Assembly: GCA_963580285.1 (NCBI GenBank)
Contig: OY757015.1
Span: forward strand, 150,720,082-150,784,081
Direction: 5' to 3'
DNA length: 64,000 nucleotides
Origin: Lucinisca nassula
Lineage: Eukaryota > Mollusca > Bivalvia > Lucinida > Lucinidae
A model generated the notes under the pieces. The model did not search any database, was not told the origin of the DNA, and was given only the letters and a program-made list of their open reading frames with translations. Positions within the stretch are counted from its first letter, which is position 1. Each line of letters opens with the position of its first letter. This document shows, piece by piece, positions 33,982 to 45,979 of this stretch. The position numbers and the translations under genes are program-made.

Positions 33982-34211
33982 TATAACCCATTAAGTACCG
34001 GAAACCCCTAAACAGGTACCAGGGCAAACAGTGCAGGCACAGATCAGATGCCGCAGAACGCGGCGTCTGATCAGGACCTACACTGTTTGCAAAAAGTTCA
34101 GCTATTTTCCAAATCAAATTTGAAGAAAACACAACCAGACACCCCTTAATTTTGGAATGGACTCCTCTTATATGTAAGGAGGAAGTTTCCATTTGGTACT
34201 AAAAGGGTTAA
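33982..34211 (+). mobile_element. TTAA fold-back element, GGTACC type, inside the minisatellite
   Basis: Right flank TTAAGCTACAG equals the TTAAGCTACAG of the 38-bp unit; left flank is CCTGGCATATAA, a mutated CCTGGCAGTTAA. So the element used the TTAA of the minisatellite. Hairpin module 34024-34091, inner stem GATGCCGCA / CGCGGCGTC. Confidence 0.7.
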
Positions 34212-34270
34212 GCTACAGCTGGTTATACAGTTCTAAGACCACATGCCTATATAGGCAATGGAAAGGAAAA

Positions 34271-34413
34271 TTAACCATTTTTGTACCAAATGGAATCTTC
34301 CACATTAAAAATAACAGGAGTCCATTTCAAAATTTAGGGGTGTCAGGTTGCATTTTCATCAAAATTTATTTGGAAAATGACTGAACTTTCTGCAAACAGT
34401 GGAGGCCCTGATA
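34271..34413 (-). mobile_element. Truncated TTAA fold-back element, GGTACC type
   Basis: TTAACCATTTTTGTACCAAA start, AGGAGTCCATTTCAAAATTT, then GCAAACAGTGGAGGCCCTGA; stops at the middle of the hairpin module. Confidence 0.55.
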
Positions 34414-34422
34414 AGGTTGAAT

Positions 34423-34605
34423 CAACACTATTTAGGTCATTTTGGCGTTGCTGCTTCCAATTCTGTGGGACTTTCACCCGACAATGAGATGAAATGACAC
34501 CTCAAGTTCTGCCACCCAATGAAGCCAAAAGATTCAAATGCAGCATTTTGCCTGAGCAGGTTTAGTCCATCTAAGCAGTTTACCTGTTTGGCATTGCACG
34601 ACCCG
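34423..34605 (-). mobile_element. SINE-like retroposon fragment (GACGTTAAAC family)
   Basis: AATCAACACTATTTAGGTCA, CTTCCAATTCTGTGGGACTT and GTCCATCTAAGCAGTTTACC. Both ends are missing. Confidence 0.5.
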
Positions 34606-34659
34606 CAGAAAAAGCAACCGACTGAAGTCGGTTTTTTCTAAGAGTGCCCTAAAATCACC

Positions 34660-37600
34660 GTGTCATTCTGTCATTCTGTCAGTCTGTCATTCTGTCTGTC
34701 CGTCCGTAACCCGTTTGTGAAAATTGGTGATAGTGACTTAACCGCTTGGAATATTTAAACAATTTTTGGCATACTGATAGATATCAATGAGATCTAACCA
34801 ATGAACTTACGAAATATTACATTCCATTTAGTATAGCCTCGCCGAGGCGAAAAATGTGAAAATTTTCGAACATTTTTGAACTGCTACTCCTCGGAAACCG
34901 TTGGGCCGATTGAAGTCAAATTTCATATGGAGCCTCTATGTGATGGGGGAAACCAAAATTTGCTCATGGGGTCAAGGTCACATGACCAAAATGGCCGCCA
35001 AGCCATATATGGTTTGTCTGTCTGTCCGTCCGTAACCCGTAAGTCAAAATTGGTGATAGTGACTTAACCGCTTGGAATATTTAAACAATTTTTGGCATAC
35101 TGATAGATATTAATGAGATCTAACCAATGAACTTGCGAAATATTACATTCCATTTAGTATAGCCTCGCCGAGGCGAAAAATGTGAAAATTTTCGAACCGC
35201 TTCTCCTCGGAAACCGTTGGGTCGATTGAAGTCCAATTTCATATGGAGCCTCTATGGGATAGGGAAACCAAAATTTGCTCATGGGGTCCAGGTCACATGA
35301 CCAAAATGGCCGCCAAGCCATATATGGTAAAAACCCTTCAAAAATAGTCTTCTCCAGAACCACTGGGCAGATTTCCACGAAACTTGATAAATTGCATCTG
35401 GGATGTAGGCCTATCATAAATTGCTAAAATGGTGACCCTGGGTTGACCTAGACCTTCTTTGGGTCCGTCCGTAACCCGTTTGTGAAAATTGGTGATAGTG
35501 ACTTAACCGCTTGGAATATTTAAACAATTTTTGGCATACTGATAGATATCAATGAGATCTAACCAATGAACTTACGAAATATTACATTCCATTTAGTATA
35601 GCCTCGCCGAGGCGAAAAATGTGAAAATTTTCGAACATTTTTGAACTGCTTCTCCTCGGAAACCGTTGGGCCGATTGAAGTCAAATTTCATATGGAGCCT
35701 CTATGGGATGGGGGAAACCAAAATTTGCTCATGGGGTCAAGGTCACATGACCAAAATGGCCGCCAAGCCATATATGGTTTGTCTGTCTGTCCGTCCGTAA
35801 CCCGTAAGTGAAAATTGGTGATAGTGACTTAACCGCTTGGAATATTTAAACAATTTTTGGCATACTGATAGATATCAATGAGATCTAACCAATGAACTTG
35901 CGAAATATTACATTCCATTTAGTATAGCCTCGCCGAGGCGAAAAATGTGAAAATTTTCGAACCGCTTCTCCTCGGAAACCGTTGAGCCGATTGAAGTCCA
36001 ATTTCATATGGAGCCTCTATGGGATAGGGAAACCAACATTTGCTCATGGGGTCCAGGTCACATGACCAAAATGGCCGCCAAGTCATATATGGTAAAAACC
36101 CTTCAAAAATAGTCTTCTCCAGAACCACTGGGCAGATTTCCACGAAACTTGATAAATTGCATCTGGGATGTAGGCCTATCATAAATTGCTAAAATGGTGA
36201 CCCTGGGTTGACCTTGACCTTCTTTGGGTCCGTCCGTAACCCGTTTGTGAAAATTGGTGATAGTGACTTAACCGCTTGGAATATTTAAACAATTTTTGGC
36301 ATACTGATAGATATCAATGAGATCTAACCAATGAACTTACGAAATATTACATTCCATTTAGTATAGCCTCGCCGAGGCGAAAAATGTGAAAATTTTCGAA
36401 CATTTTTGAACTGCTTCTCCTCTGAAACTGTTGGGCCGATTGAAGTCAAATTTCATATGGAGCCTCTATGGGATGGGGGAAAACAAAATTTGCTCATGGG
36501 GTCAAGGTCACATGACCAAAATGGCCGCCAAGCCATATATGGTTTGTCTGTCTGTCCGTCCGTAACCCGTAAGTGAAAATTGGTGATAGTGACTTAACCG
36601 CTTGGAATATTTAAACAATTTTTGGCATACTGATAGATATCAATGAGATCTAACCAATGAACTTGCGAAATATTACATTCCATTTAGTATAGCCTCGCCG
36701 AGGCGAAAAATGTGAAAATTTTCGAACTGCTTCTCCTCGGAAACCGTTGGGCCGATTGAAGTCCAATTTCATATGGAGCCTCTATGGGATAGGGAAACCA
36801 AAATTTGCTCATGGGGTCCAGGTCACATGACCAAAATGGCCGCCAAGCCATATATGGTAAAAACCCTTCAAAAATAGTCTTCTCCAGTACCACTGGGCAG
36901 ATTTCCACGAAACTTGATAAATAGCATCTGGGATGTAGGCCTATCATAAATTGCTAAAATGGTGACCCTGGGTTGACCTTGACCTTCTTTGGGTCCGTCC
37001 GTAACCTGTTTGTGAAAATTGGTGATAGTGACTTAACCGCTTGGAATATTTAAACAATTTTTGGCATACTGATAGATATCAATGAGATCTAACCAATGAA
37101 CTTACGAAATATTACATTCCATTTAGTATAGCCTCGCCGAGGCGAAAAATGTGAAAATTTTCGAACATTTTTGAACTGCTTCTCCTCGGAAACCGTTGGA
37201 CCGATTGAAGTCAAATTTCATATGGAGCCTCTATGGGATGGGGGAAACCAAAATTTGCTCATGGGGTCAAGGTCACATGACCAAAATGGCCGCCAAGCCA
37301 TATATGGTTTGTCTGTCTGTCCGTCCGTAACCCGTTTGTGAAAATTGGTGATAGTGACTGAACCGCTTGGAATATTTAAACAATTTTTGGCATACTGATA
37401 GATATCAATGAGATCTAACCAATGAACTTGCGAAATATTACATTCCATTTAGTATAGCTTCGCCGAGGCGAAATATGTGAAAATTTTCGAACTGCTTCTT
37501 CTCGGAAACCGTTGGGCCGATTGAAATCAAATTTCATATGGAGCCTCTATGGGATGGGGGAAACCAAAAATTGCTCATGGGGTCCAGGACACATGACCAA

Positions 37601-38085
37601 AATGGCCGCCAAGCCATATATGGTCTGTCTATCTGTCCGCCCGTAACCCGTTTGTGAAAATTGGTGATAGTGACTTAACCGCTTGGAATATTTAAACAAT
37701 TTTTGGCATACTGATAAATATCAATGAGATCTTATCAATGAACTTGCGAAATATTACATTCCATTTAGTACAGCCTCGCCGAGACGAAAAATGTGAAAAT
37801 TTTCGAACTGCTTCTCCTCGGAAATCGTTGGGCCGATTGAAGTCAAATTTCATATGGAGCCTCTACGGGATGGGGGAAACCAAAATTTCCTCATGGGGTC
37901 CAGGTCACATGACCAAAATGGCCGCCAAGCAATATTTGGTAAAAACCCTTCAAAAATAGTCTTCTCCAGAACCACTGTGCAGATTTCAACGAAACTTGAT
38001 AAATAGCATCTGGAACGTAGGCACATCATAAATTGCTAAAATGGTGACCCTGGGTTGACCTTGACCTTCTTTGTGCCTAGGTCAA
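34660..38085. repeat. 765-bp higher-order tandem array
   Basis: A composite unit of 765 bp repeated about three and a half times, itself made of two related subunits of about 330 and 435 bp. Each has CCGTAACCCGT, TGGTGATAGTGACTTAACCG, TAGCCTCGCCGAGGCGAAAA and GGTCACATGACCAAAATGGC. An antisense frame of 87 codons recurs at 35417-35154, 36182-35919 and 36947-36684, 765 bp apart; it has no codon-biased divergence or known domain, so it is most likely a by-product. The left boundary carries a hairpin ACCGACTGAAGTCGGT (34618-34633). Confidence 0.75.
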
Positions 38086-38624
38086 GCTTTTGTGTTGGAT
38101 TTTATCCTGCAAACGATTCAGAATACAGTACTAAAGTATAAGATATATTTTTGCTCCTTACGATAAGGCGCATTTATTGGGGGAACCGTTTTATGTCCAG
38201 GTCACATGACCAAAATGGCCGCCATACCCATATATGGTAACACTCATAAAGCTAAAAGCATCCGGCGGGTCGTGCACTTCAGCTGAAGCACTGGTTGTGT
38301 CTATTTCTCCAAGCCCTGACTGGGTGGAAGAGCTTGATATGAACAGCTGCTGTTTTGCATCAGTGGTGTTATTTTCTTGCATCAAAAATGTTACAAAAGA
38401 CTTAGAATCAATAAGGTTGGCTGATTTCTTGTAACAATGGTGAAAAGTTTGGAAAATTTGAAGGAAACAAAAAGTTATTGTCGATTTCTGTCTGTAAGAA
38501 TCGAAACAGATCAACTCTAGCCTGTAAATTGTTGAATAATAAATCACAGTTTGTCAGTCAGTGGTAAGAAGACAAATCACTCGGGCTATGTGCTTGTGAT
38601 TTGATCTTCACAACTGTCCTTCAA

Positions 38625-41204
38625 ACTGTGAATAATACTCAACAATTCACTGATGGGCTTATCTATTACTTAAATAGTGAAGCTGCTCATATGAGCTCAA
38701 CCGACCTCCAAACTGTGAATATTACTAAAAAAATTCAATGCTAGAGCTGATCTATTTCTTAAACAGTGGAGCTGCTCATATGAGCTCAACTGACATTCAA
38801 ACTGTGAATAATAATCAACAATTCACTGCTAGAGCAGATCTATTTCTTAAACAGTTGAGCTGCTCATATGAGCTCAACTGACCTTCAAACAGAGCTGATC
38901 TACTCCTTAAACAGTGGAGTTGCTCATATGAGCTCAACTGACCTTCAAACTGTGAATATTACTCAACAATTCTTTGCTAGAGCTGATCTATTTCTTAAAC
39001 AGTGGAGTTGCTCATATGAGCTCAACTGACCTTCAAACTGCGAATATTACTCAATTCACTGCTAGAGCGAATCTATTTCTTAAACAGTTGAGCTGCTCAT
39101 ATGAGCTCAACTGACCTTCAAACAGAGCTGAACTATTTCTTAAACAGTAGAGTTGCTATTATGAGCTCAACTGACCTTCAAACTATGAATAATAATCAAA
39201 AATTAACTGCTAGAGCTGATCTATTTCTTAAACAGTGGAGCTGCTCATATGAGCTCCACTAATCCTCAAACTGTGAATACTACTCAACAATTCACTGCTA
39301 GAGCTGATCTATTTCTTCAACAGTGGTTTTGCTCATATGAGCTCAACTGACCTTCGAACAAAGCTGAACTATTTTTTAAACAATGGAGCTGCTCATATGA
39401 GCTCAACCGACATTCCAACAAAGTTAATCTATTTCTTAAACAGTGGAGTTGCTCACATGAGCTCAACTGACCATCCAACTGTGAATAATAATCAACAATT
39501 AACTGCTAGAGCTGATCTATTTCCTTAACAGTGAAGTTGCTCATATGAGCTCAACTGACCTTCAAACTGAATATTACTCAATAATTCACTGCTGGAGCTG
39601 ATCTATATCTTAAACAGTGGAGTTGCTCATATGAGCTCAACTGACCTTCATACTGTGAATATTAATCCACAGTTCATTGCTAGAGCTGATCTATATCTTA
39701 AACAGTGGAGCTGCTCATATGAGCTCAACTGACCTTCATACCCTCAATATATTTCAACAGTTCATTGCTAGAGCTGATCTATATCTTAAACAGTGGAGCT
39801 GCTCATATGAGCTCAACTGACCTTCATACTGTGAATATTAATCAACAGTTCATTGCTAGAGCTGATCTACATCTTAAACAGTGGAGCTGCTCATATGAGC
39901 TCAACTGACCTTCAAACTGTGAATATTAATCAACAGTTCATTGCTAAAGCTGATCTATATCTTAAACAGTGGAGCTGCTCATATGAGCTCAACTGACCTT
40001 CATACTGTGAAAATTAATCAACAGTTCATTGCTAGAGCTGATCTACATCTTAAACAGTGGAGCTGCTCATATGAGCTCAACTGACCTTCATACCGTGAAT
40101 ATTACACAACAGTTCATTGCTAGAGCTGATCTATATCTTAAACAGTGGAGCTGCTCATATGAGCTCAACTGACCTTCATACTGTGAATATATATCAACAG
40201 TTCATTGCTAGAGCTGATCTACATCTTAAACAGTGAAGCTGCTCATATGAGCTCAACTGACCTTCAAACTGAATATTACTCAACAATTCACTGCTAGAGC
40301 TGATCTGTGTCTTAAACAGTTCATTGCTAGAGCTGATCTACATCTTAAACAGTGGAGCTGCTCATATGAGCTCAACTGACCTTCATACCGTGAATATTAC
40401 ACAACAGTTCATTGCTAGAGCTGATCTATATCTTAAACAGTGGAGCTGCTCATATGAGCTCAACTGACCTTCATACTGTGAATATATATCAACAGTTCAT
40501 TGCTAGAGCTGATCTACATCTTAAACAGTGAAGCTGCTCATATGAGCTCAACTGACCTTCAAACTGAATATTACTCAACAATTCACTGCTAGAGCTGATC
40601 TATATCTTAAACAGTGAAGCTGCTCATATGAGCCAACTGACCTTCAAACTGTGAATATTTCTCAACAATTCACTGCTAGAGCTGATCTTTTTCTTAACCA
40701 GTGGAGCTGCTCATATGAGCTCAATTGATCAAAAACTGTGAATACTACTCAACAATTCCCTGTTAGAGCTGATCAATTTCTTAAACAGTGGAGCTGCTCA
40801 TATGAGCTCAACTGACCTTCAAACTGTGAATATTACTCAACAATTCACTGCTAGAGCTGATCTATTTCTTAAACAGTGAAGCTGCTCATATGAGCTCAAC
40901 TGACCTTCAAACTGTGAATATTACTCAACAATTAACTGATAAACCTGGTCTATTTCTTAAACAGTGAAGCTGCTCATATGAGCCCAACTGACCTTCATAC
41001 TGTGAATATTAATCAACAATTCATTACTAGAGCTGATCTATATATTAAACAGTGGAGCTGCTCATATGAGCCCAACTGATCTTCAAACTGTGAATATTAC
41101 TCTACAATTCACTGCTAGAGCTGATCTATATCTTAAACAGTGGAGCTGCTCATATGAGCCCAACTGACCTTCAAACTGCAAATATTGATCACTAGAGCTG
41201 ATAT
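38625..41204. repeat. 88-bp satellite (CATATGAGCTC)
   Basis: About 28 units of roughly 88 bp with GAGCTGCTCATATGAGCTCA, ACTGACCTTCAAACTGTGAA, TATTACTCAACAATTCACTG and CTAGAGCTGATCTATTTCTT. The block near 40320-40560 repeats 40020-40260, showing a recent multi-unit duplication. The array resumes at 47415-47471 and 47672-47712, beyond the DIRS element. 38090-38620 is unassigned. Confidence 0.85.
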
Positions 41205-41368
41205 ATTTGTTTCGTTAAACCTACGATACATCTGAATAGTGCTATCAGTCAGTTCACCCGACAACCGCAGACAAAAAAAGAAAAAAGTACCGGAAGAAGT
41301 CCCGGTCTTTAGACTCCCGCACCGTTCGGAAGCGTAAGCCAACAACAGGTGCTACAATCAATTTTACC
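41205..41368. repeat. DIRS left inverted terminal repeat
   Basis: Begins ATTTGTTTCGTTAAACC. From 41212 it is the complement of 47384-47227 (shared ACCTACGATACA and AGTACCGGAAGAAGTCCCGG). The outermost bases are private to this end and reappear in the internal complementary region. Confidence 0.9.
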
Positions 41369-41697
41369 TCTGCGCTTCAGGAGACAAGACACGTTTTTGT
41401 CGGAGAGATATTTTCTCGAGTATAGAAGCCGTTGTGGGTAAACGAGGTCTCACCCGTTCGCCGACTATTTTCCACAGTGTTTTCTCATCAAGTAAAACCA
41501 TTTCATATTGTTTTCTTGTATTATTTATTATTCTGACTTTGTCGGTCTACCGACCTAGTTGGGATTTTCATTACGTTCATAAGTTCGGATTCTTGTTTTT
41601 TCCGTTCTTAGTTTCTTTTGTTCTGTTTTCTTTTTGTTGTTTTTCCTTCTGGTATAATTTTCTTTTGATCTGTAGTCCTGTTTTCAGCCATTTCAGG

Positions 41698-43851
41698 ATG
41701 AGTCATCAAAACAAGCACTGCCCTGGAATAAATGGTAAGTGTGCGAAGATTATGCCATATTGGGATAACCATTCTGTTTGTAGGGCATGCAGAAATTATG
41801 CATGCTCTCAGACATCCACTTGTGAGGTATGTGCGGATTGGTCAGATGAACTTTGGAAAAAATTTTCCAAGTGTTTACAGAGATCTACACAGGCCAAGGC
41901 AGCCTTCAAACCCAGGAGTTTTGCTTCTTCCCAGGTTCCTGAAAATGGTCCTGGAAAGAACAATCCTTCCCATGTACCTGTTAAAGATCTTGGGAAGGAC
42001 TCCACTTCTCTGTTTCCGACCGATATGCCAGTTACGACTGCCATTGGTTCTGGAAATTCAGAGACAGGCGGTCATCAGGAGTCTCAGCAGAGTTCGCTCT
42101 CTCCGGCTCATGAAGATTCGCCACACGATAGTGAAGGTGAGGAACTTACGCCCAGACGGGAACCTAGTCCTGACAGCTATGTGTCGGTTGAACAGGACAC
42201 AGGTTCCAGGGCTACTGCTCGATACTCTAAACCTAGGCAAGACATCCAGCCTAGGTCTAGAGTTTCACTCAGTAAGAGATATAGGTCAGATTCCGGCTCT
42301 GATTCTTATTCTGATTCCAGAGGAAGATCAAGCCGGAAACTGAAGTCTAGGCATAGGTCGAGATCTCTTTCCCGACCTAGGCATAGACATGGTCATAGAC
42401 GTAGATCCTCGAGATCTAGGTCTAGATACAGGCATCACAGGTCTAGGTTATCTAGATCAGGTTCAAGACCTAGGCATTCTCGATCTAGACAGTATAGACA
42501 TCGGTCTAGGTCTGTCTCTAGGCCTAGGACTTTAGATGATCCTGCTGTTTCTGCTTTATCGAAATTGGTGGAACAGCAGGGCCAGCTTCTGAGGGAATTG
42601 TCCTCTCGTATGGACACTTTTCCTAACCCATCATCAACTGTTCAAGGTTCAACAAATGTGAACCCTTGTTCAGTTGTTTCTACCGTAAATTCTTCTGGTC
42701 AACATGCTGTTGTTCATGAAGATTCAGGAGATCAGCTTCAACTTTGTGTTGGGGAAGATGAGAGAATAGGGTATTCTGATCCTGAAGATCAAGAGGACCG
42801 GGAATCAGAGTCTCCTAAGGACAGTCTTTCATACAAGGAGGCTATTGCAAAACTTCGGTCTAGACTAGGCCCTGACATATGTCCTAGACCAGAAGTTAAA
42901 AGCAAGTCTGTTGGAGCTTCGGCTCTAGACTTCTTTAAAAATCCTGAGGAAGCTGAGGAAACTTCTCTAGCGCTTCCTCAGTCAAGCAGTGTGTCCATTT
43001 CTATGGGAAAGATGGATAAGCGTTTGAAAGGAGAAGAGGAAGTCCCAATGTCTCCACTTCCTAATTATCCAAAAGGATTCAAGACAGGCTCTTTTGTTTC
43101 TATAAACAGTAAGCCTAAGAATTTTCAAGCTTCTTCTTATGAAGCTTTAAATCCTATGATTAACATGGATCCACCGTCTGTTAACCCAGGATTGAGGGAT
43201 GTCTTGAAGCAAGGGTCTTCGATTCCTACTTCGCATACTCTTCAGTTTTCAACTCTTGAGAACTGGGAGAAACTGGCGAGAACAGGAATACAAGTGGCTT
43301 CCCACTCAGAAATGTTTCTGTGTGGTACGCTTAAAACTATACAGCAAGAGTCATGTTCCAAGGAAGACATGCTTGAGGTTTCCAGATATCTTCAGGCTGT
43401 TGCCATTTCTCAGTCACACCTGGTAGAGATTTTATCCAGGTTGGCTGTGGGACCGCTTTTGGCTCCTAGGGATGCTTGTTTAGCTGTTTCTGATTTAGAC
43501 TCAGACATGAAACAGTCTCTTAGAGTACAACCGATGGAATCTTCTACCATTTTTGGAGAGAAGTTTCCGGAGGTGGTGAAACAGTACAAAGAGGGTCTTG
43601 CTCATAGATCTCTTCAGATGGCAGTTGTGTGTGCTAATAAACCTTCTGGCTTCAAGAGAAAAGGTCCTAAGGTTTCAGAGACTCCAACTAAGTCAACTTT
43701 GGGTGAACTTAATGTCACAGTAGGTCCTGATTCTTCCAGAGCCTCCAGTGTCTCCCAAGGATTGCCCAGAATTCCGAAAAGAAACAGTGGAGTTCGTAAT
43801 CCTGGTAAGGGCAGGGGTAGAGGTAAAGTAACCAAACCCAATGCCCCATAG
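41698..43851 (+). CDS. DIRS ORF1, GAG-like protein
   Basis: Predicted 717-residue structural protein of the retrotransposon, presumed to bind the element RNA and form its particle. The open frame extends upstream to 41434, but that start is GTG, and the first ATG is 41698. From there an N-terminal cysteine cluster (C8, C15, C28, C31, C36, C42, C45) resembles a zinc-binding fold. It is followed by a Ser-rich acidic stretch and an SR/RS-rich basic tract (about residues 190-280, for example RSRSLSRPRHRHGHRRRSSR), then a conserved-looking helical middle (NWEKLARTGIQVASHSEMFL) and a Gly/Arg-rich basic tail (GKGRGRGKV). This layout is usual for DIRS ORF1. The frame is uninterrupted. Its last codons overlap the start of the RT frame (ATG at 43841). 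Strong RS content could also recruit SR-protein kinases, which is inference. Confidence 0.85.
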   Translation: MSHQNKHCPGINGKCAKIMPYWDNHSVCRACRNYACSQTSTCEVCADWSDELWKKFSKCLQRSTQAKAAFKPRSFASSQVPENGPGKNNPSHVPVKDLGKDSTSLFPTDMPVTTAIGSGNSETGGHQESQQSSLSPAHEDSPHDSEGEELTPRREPSPDSYVSVEQDTGSRATARYSKPRQDIQPRSRVSLSKRYRSDSGSDSYSDSRGRSSRKLKSRHRSRSLSRPRHRHGHRRRSSRSRSRYRHHRSRLSRSGSRPRHSRSRQYRHRSRSVSRPRTLDDPAVSALSKLVEQQGQLLRELSSRMDTFPNPSSTVQGSTNVNPCSVVSTVNSSGQHAVVHEDSGDQLQLCVGEDERIGYSDPEDQEDRESESPKDSLSYKEAIAKLRSRLGPDICPRPEVKSKSVGASALDFFKNPEEAEETSLALPQSSSVSISMGKMDKRLKGEEEVPMSPLPNYPKGFKTGSFVSINSKPKNFQASSYEALNPMINMDPPSVNPGLRDVLKQGSSIPTSHTLQFSTLENWEKLARTGIQVASHSEMFLCGTLKTIQQESCSKEDMLEVSRYLQAVAISQSHLVEILSRLAVGPLLAPRDACLAVSDLDSDMKQSLRVQPMESSTIFGEKFPEVVKQYKEGLAHRSLQMAVVCANKPSGFKRKGPKVSETPTKSTLGELNVTVGPDSSRASSVSQGLPRIPKRNSGVRNPGKGRGRGKVTKPNAP

Positions 43852-45979
43852 GGGTGCCCACTTCGGTTCCCAGGTCTCTACATTAAGGGTAAGGGCATCC
43901 AGCTCTTACGAAAATCAGGTCCCAAGATCAGACCTGCCATCAGGAGGAAGAATTTCTTTCTTCCTAGAGGCCTGGGAAAAGATTACTTTGGATGTTTGGA
44001 CGCTTTCTATAATCCGAAGTGGGTATCGCATTCAGTTAAGTGTCCTACCATGACTATTTCAGTTCCCTCCAAAGTGGTGTACTCGCATGCCTCAGGATCC
44101 CCTCAAGATGGGGATTTTGAGAGAAGAAGTAACATCATTGCTCCAAAAACATGCTATAGAGGAAGTCAAGGATTTCCATCTGAAACGAGGCTTTTTCAGC
44201 CGGATTTTTCTGGTATCAAAGAGGTCAGGGGGATGGAGACCAGTCATAGATCTGTCCCGTCTGAACCAGTTTGTTCTATGTCCTCACTTCAAAATGGAGA
44301 CGTTAGAATCAATCAGACTGGCTCTTCAGAAGGACGACTGGGTAACGTCTTTAGATCTGAAGGACGCCTATTTTCATATTCTGATTCATCGCAGGTCTCG
44401 ACGCTACCTTCGCTTCTTCTTCGAAGGGAAACTGTATCAATTCCGAGTTCTTCCATTTGGGCTTTCTGTAAGTCCTTATGTCTTCACTCGCGTATTGAAA
44501 ACGGTACTGGTCCACATTCGTCGTCAGGGTATTCGGATTCATGCTTACCTGGACGACTGGTTACAACCTTCTGTATCAGAAACCCTATCATGGCTTCACA
44601 GCAGAAGGCTTCTGAGCATTATCCTCAATCTAGGTTTTCTTCCCAACTGGGAGAAATCAGAGCTAGTTCCTGTTCAGATTTTCCAGTTTCTGGGAGCTCG
44701 AGTCAACCTAAGAGCTGCTTTGATAGGACCGTCACAGGACAGAATCCTATCCTTTCGCAAGATACTTTTCAAAAACTTAGGAGCCAAACATGCCACAGCT
44801 CGACAGTTGCATTCCATTCTGGGTCAGATGGAGTCCATGGCCAATCTCCTACCCCTGGGGAGGGCATTCAAGAGGCCTCTTCAGTGGGAACTCAAAGAGA
44901 GATGGTGTCAGAGACTGGCTTTGTGGGACGACAGGATTCCGTTAGGTCCTTGGTTCGTCAAAGCAGTCAAGCAGTGGACAGACTTGGAGTTTCTAATGTC
45001 CATGTCCCCTCTCCATCACCCCACCCCCGATCTGCAATTGTTTACAGATGCAAGTCTAGAGGGCTGGGGCGCACACATGGAATCTCTGATGGCGTCAGGA
45101 TTCTGGTCCCTAGAGTTGAAATCTCAGCACATCAATGTTCTGGAAATGAAAGCGGTTTCGCTTGCTCTTCAGGCATTCGCTTCCCACATACACGGTCACT
45201 CTGTGCTTCTGATGACAGACAACACAACAGTGTCGGCGTATATCAACAGGCAAGGGGGGTCTCATTCGTACACTCTGTGCAATCTTTCAGTAGAGATTGC
45301 ATTATGGTGTGCCAAGAACAGGGTCCGTGTCAAAGCGCTGCATTTACCCGGTCGTCTAAATGCCTTGGCCGACTGCCTGAGCAGGAAAGGGAACATTGTT
45401 CAGACAGAATGGTCTCTAAGGCAACAGACAGCAGACCAGATTTTCCAAATTTGGGGTACCCCACATTTGGATCTGTTTGCCACACGCCTGAACAGGAAGT
45501 TACAGTTGTTTGTGCCTCCCGCTCCGGATCCAGAGGCGTATGCAATAGACGCCCTGAATCTGAGTTGGAGGGGTCTGTGGGCATATGCCTTTCCCCCATT
45601 TCCTCTCATTCTTCAGTGTTTGAAGAAGGTTCAGAACGAAGAATGCTTAGTTTGTCTAATAGCACCACTTTGGGAGGGACAAGCGTGGTATCCTCTTCTA
45701 TTATCCTTGATCATAGCCCCTCCTCTATCTCTACCAGCAAGGAGGGATCTATTGTTTCAACCTATATCCAGAATGTTGCATCCCACCCCTCAGGTGTTCC
45801 GTCTTCACGCCTGGTTGCTATGCAACAACACATGCAAGCGTCAGGCATTTCTGAATCAGTTGCCAGACGAATCTACTCAGCGAAGAGACCTTCCACCAAC
45901 AATCTGTACGATTACAGATGGAAGTCTTGGCTGGATTGGTGTGGCTGCAGGGAAGTGGATCCCTTCAGTCCTACTGTAA
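43841..45979 (+). pseudogene. DIRS reverse transcriptase-RNase H with methylase-like C-terminus
   Basis: The polymerase frame begins at ATG 43841, overlapping ORF1, and runs through the expected N-terminal block (FFLEAWEKITLDVWTLSIIR) to an in-frame TGA at 44051-44053. An intact 630-codon frame continues from ATG 44087. In the latter: reverse transcriptase motifs SLDLKDAYFHI (residues 88-98), LPFGLSVSPYVF (122-133) and catalytic YLDD (154-157). RNase H has D321 (LFTDAS), E353 (LEMKA), D378 (MTDNTT) and D429 (ALADCLS). After it comes HLDLFATRLNRK and a W...AYAFPPF block (about 460-505), which resembles the Dam-like methylase region of DIRS polyproteins, judged from memory of the family. All catalytic residues are present, so the stop is the only visible defect. 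Alternatives: translation from 44087, or readthrough. Confidence 0.85.

Noticed and set aside
34618..34640. Hairpin followed by a T run, like a bacterial terminator
   Set aside because: Eukaryotic repeat context at the border of a tandem array; no gene reads into it.
35154..36947. Three 87-codon antisense ORFs with nearly the same protein
   Set aside because: They are spaced by exactly the 765-bp array unit; similarity follows from array homogenisation.
41434..41697. Hydrophobic N-terminal extension of the DIRS GAG frame
   Set aside because: It starts at GTG with no ATG; the first ATG is 41698 and the cysteine cluster follows it.
41732..42343. 203-codon ORF overlapping the GAG frame
   Set aside because: It is an out-of-frame reading of the GAG region with no family resemblance.
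43996..45819. Upstream 600 codons of the 951-codon frame
   Set aside because: This part is the RT frame read one base off, Ser-rich and without motifs; only the region from about 45820 is recombinase. The first codon is TTG.
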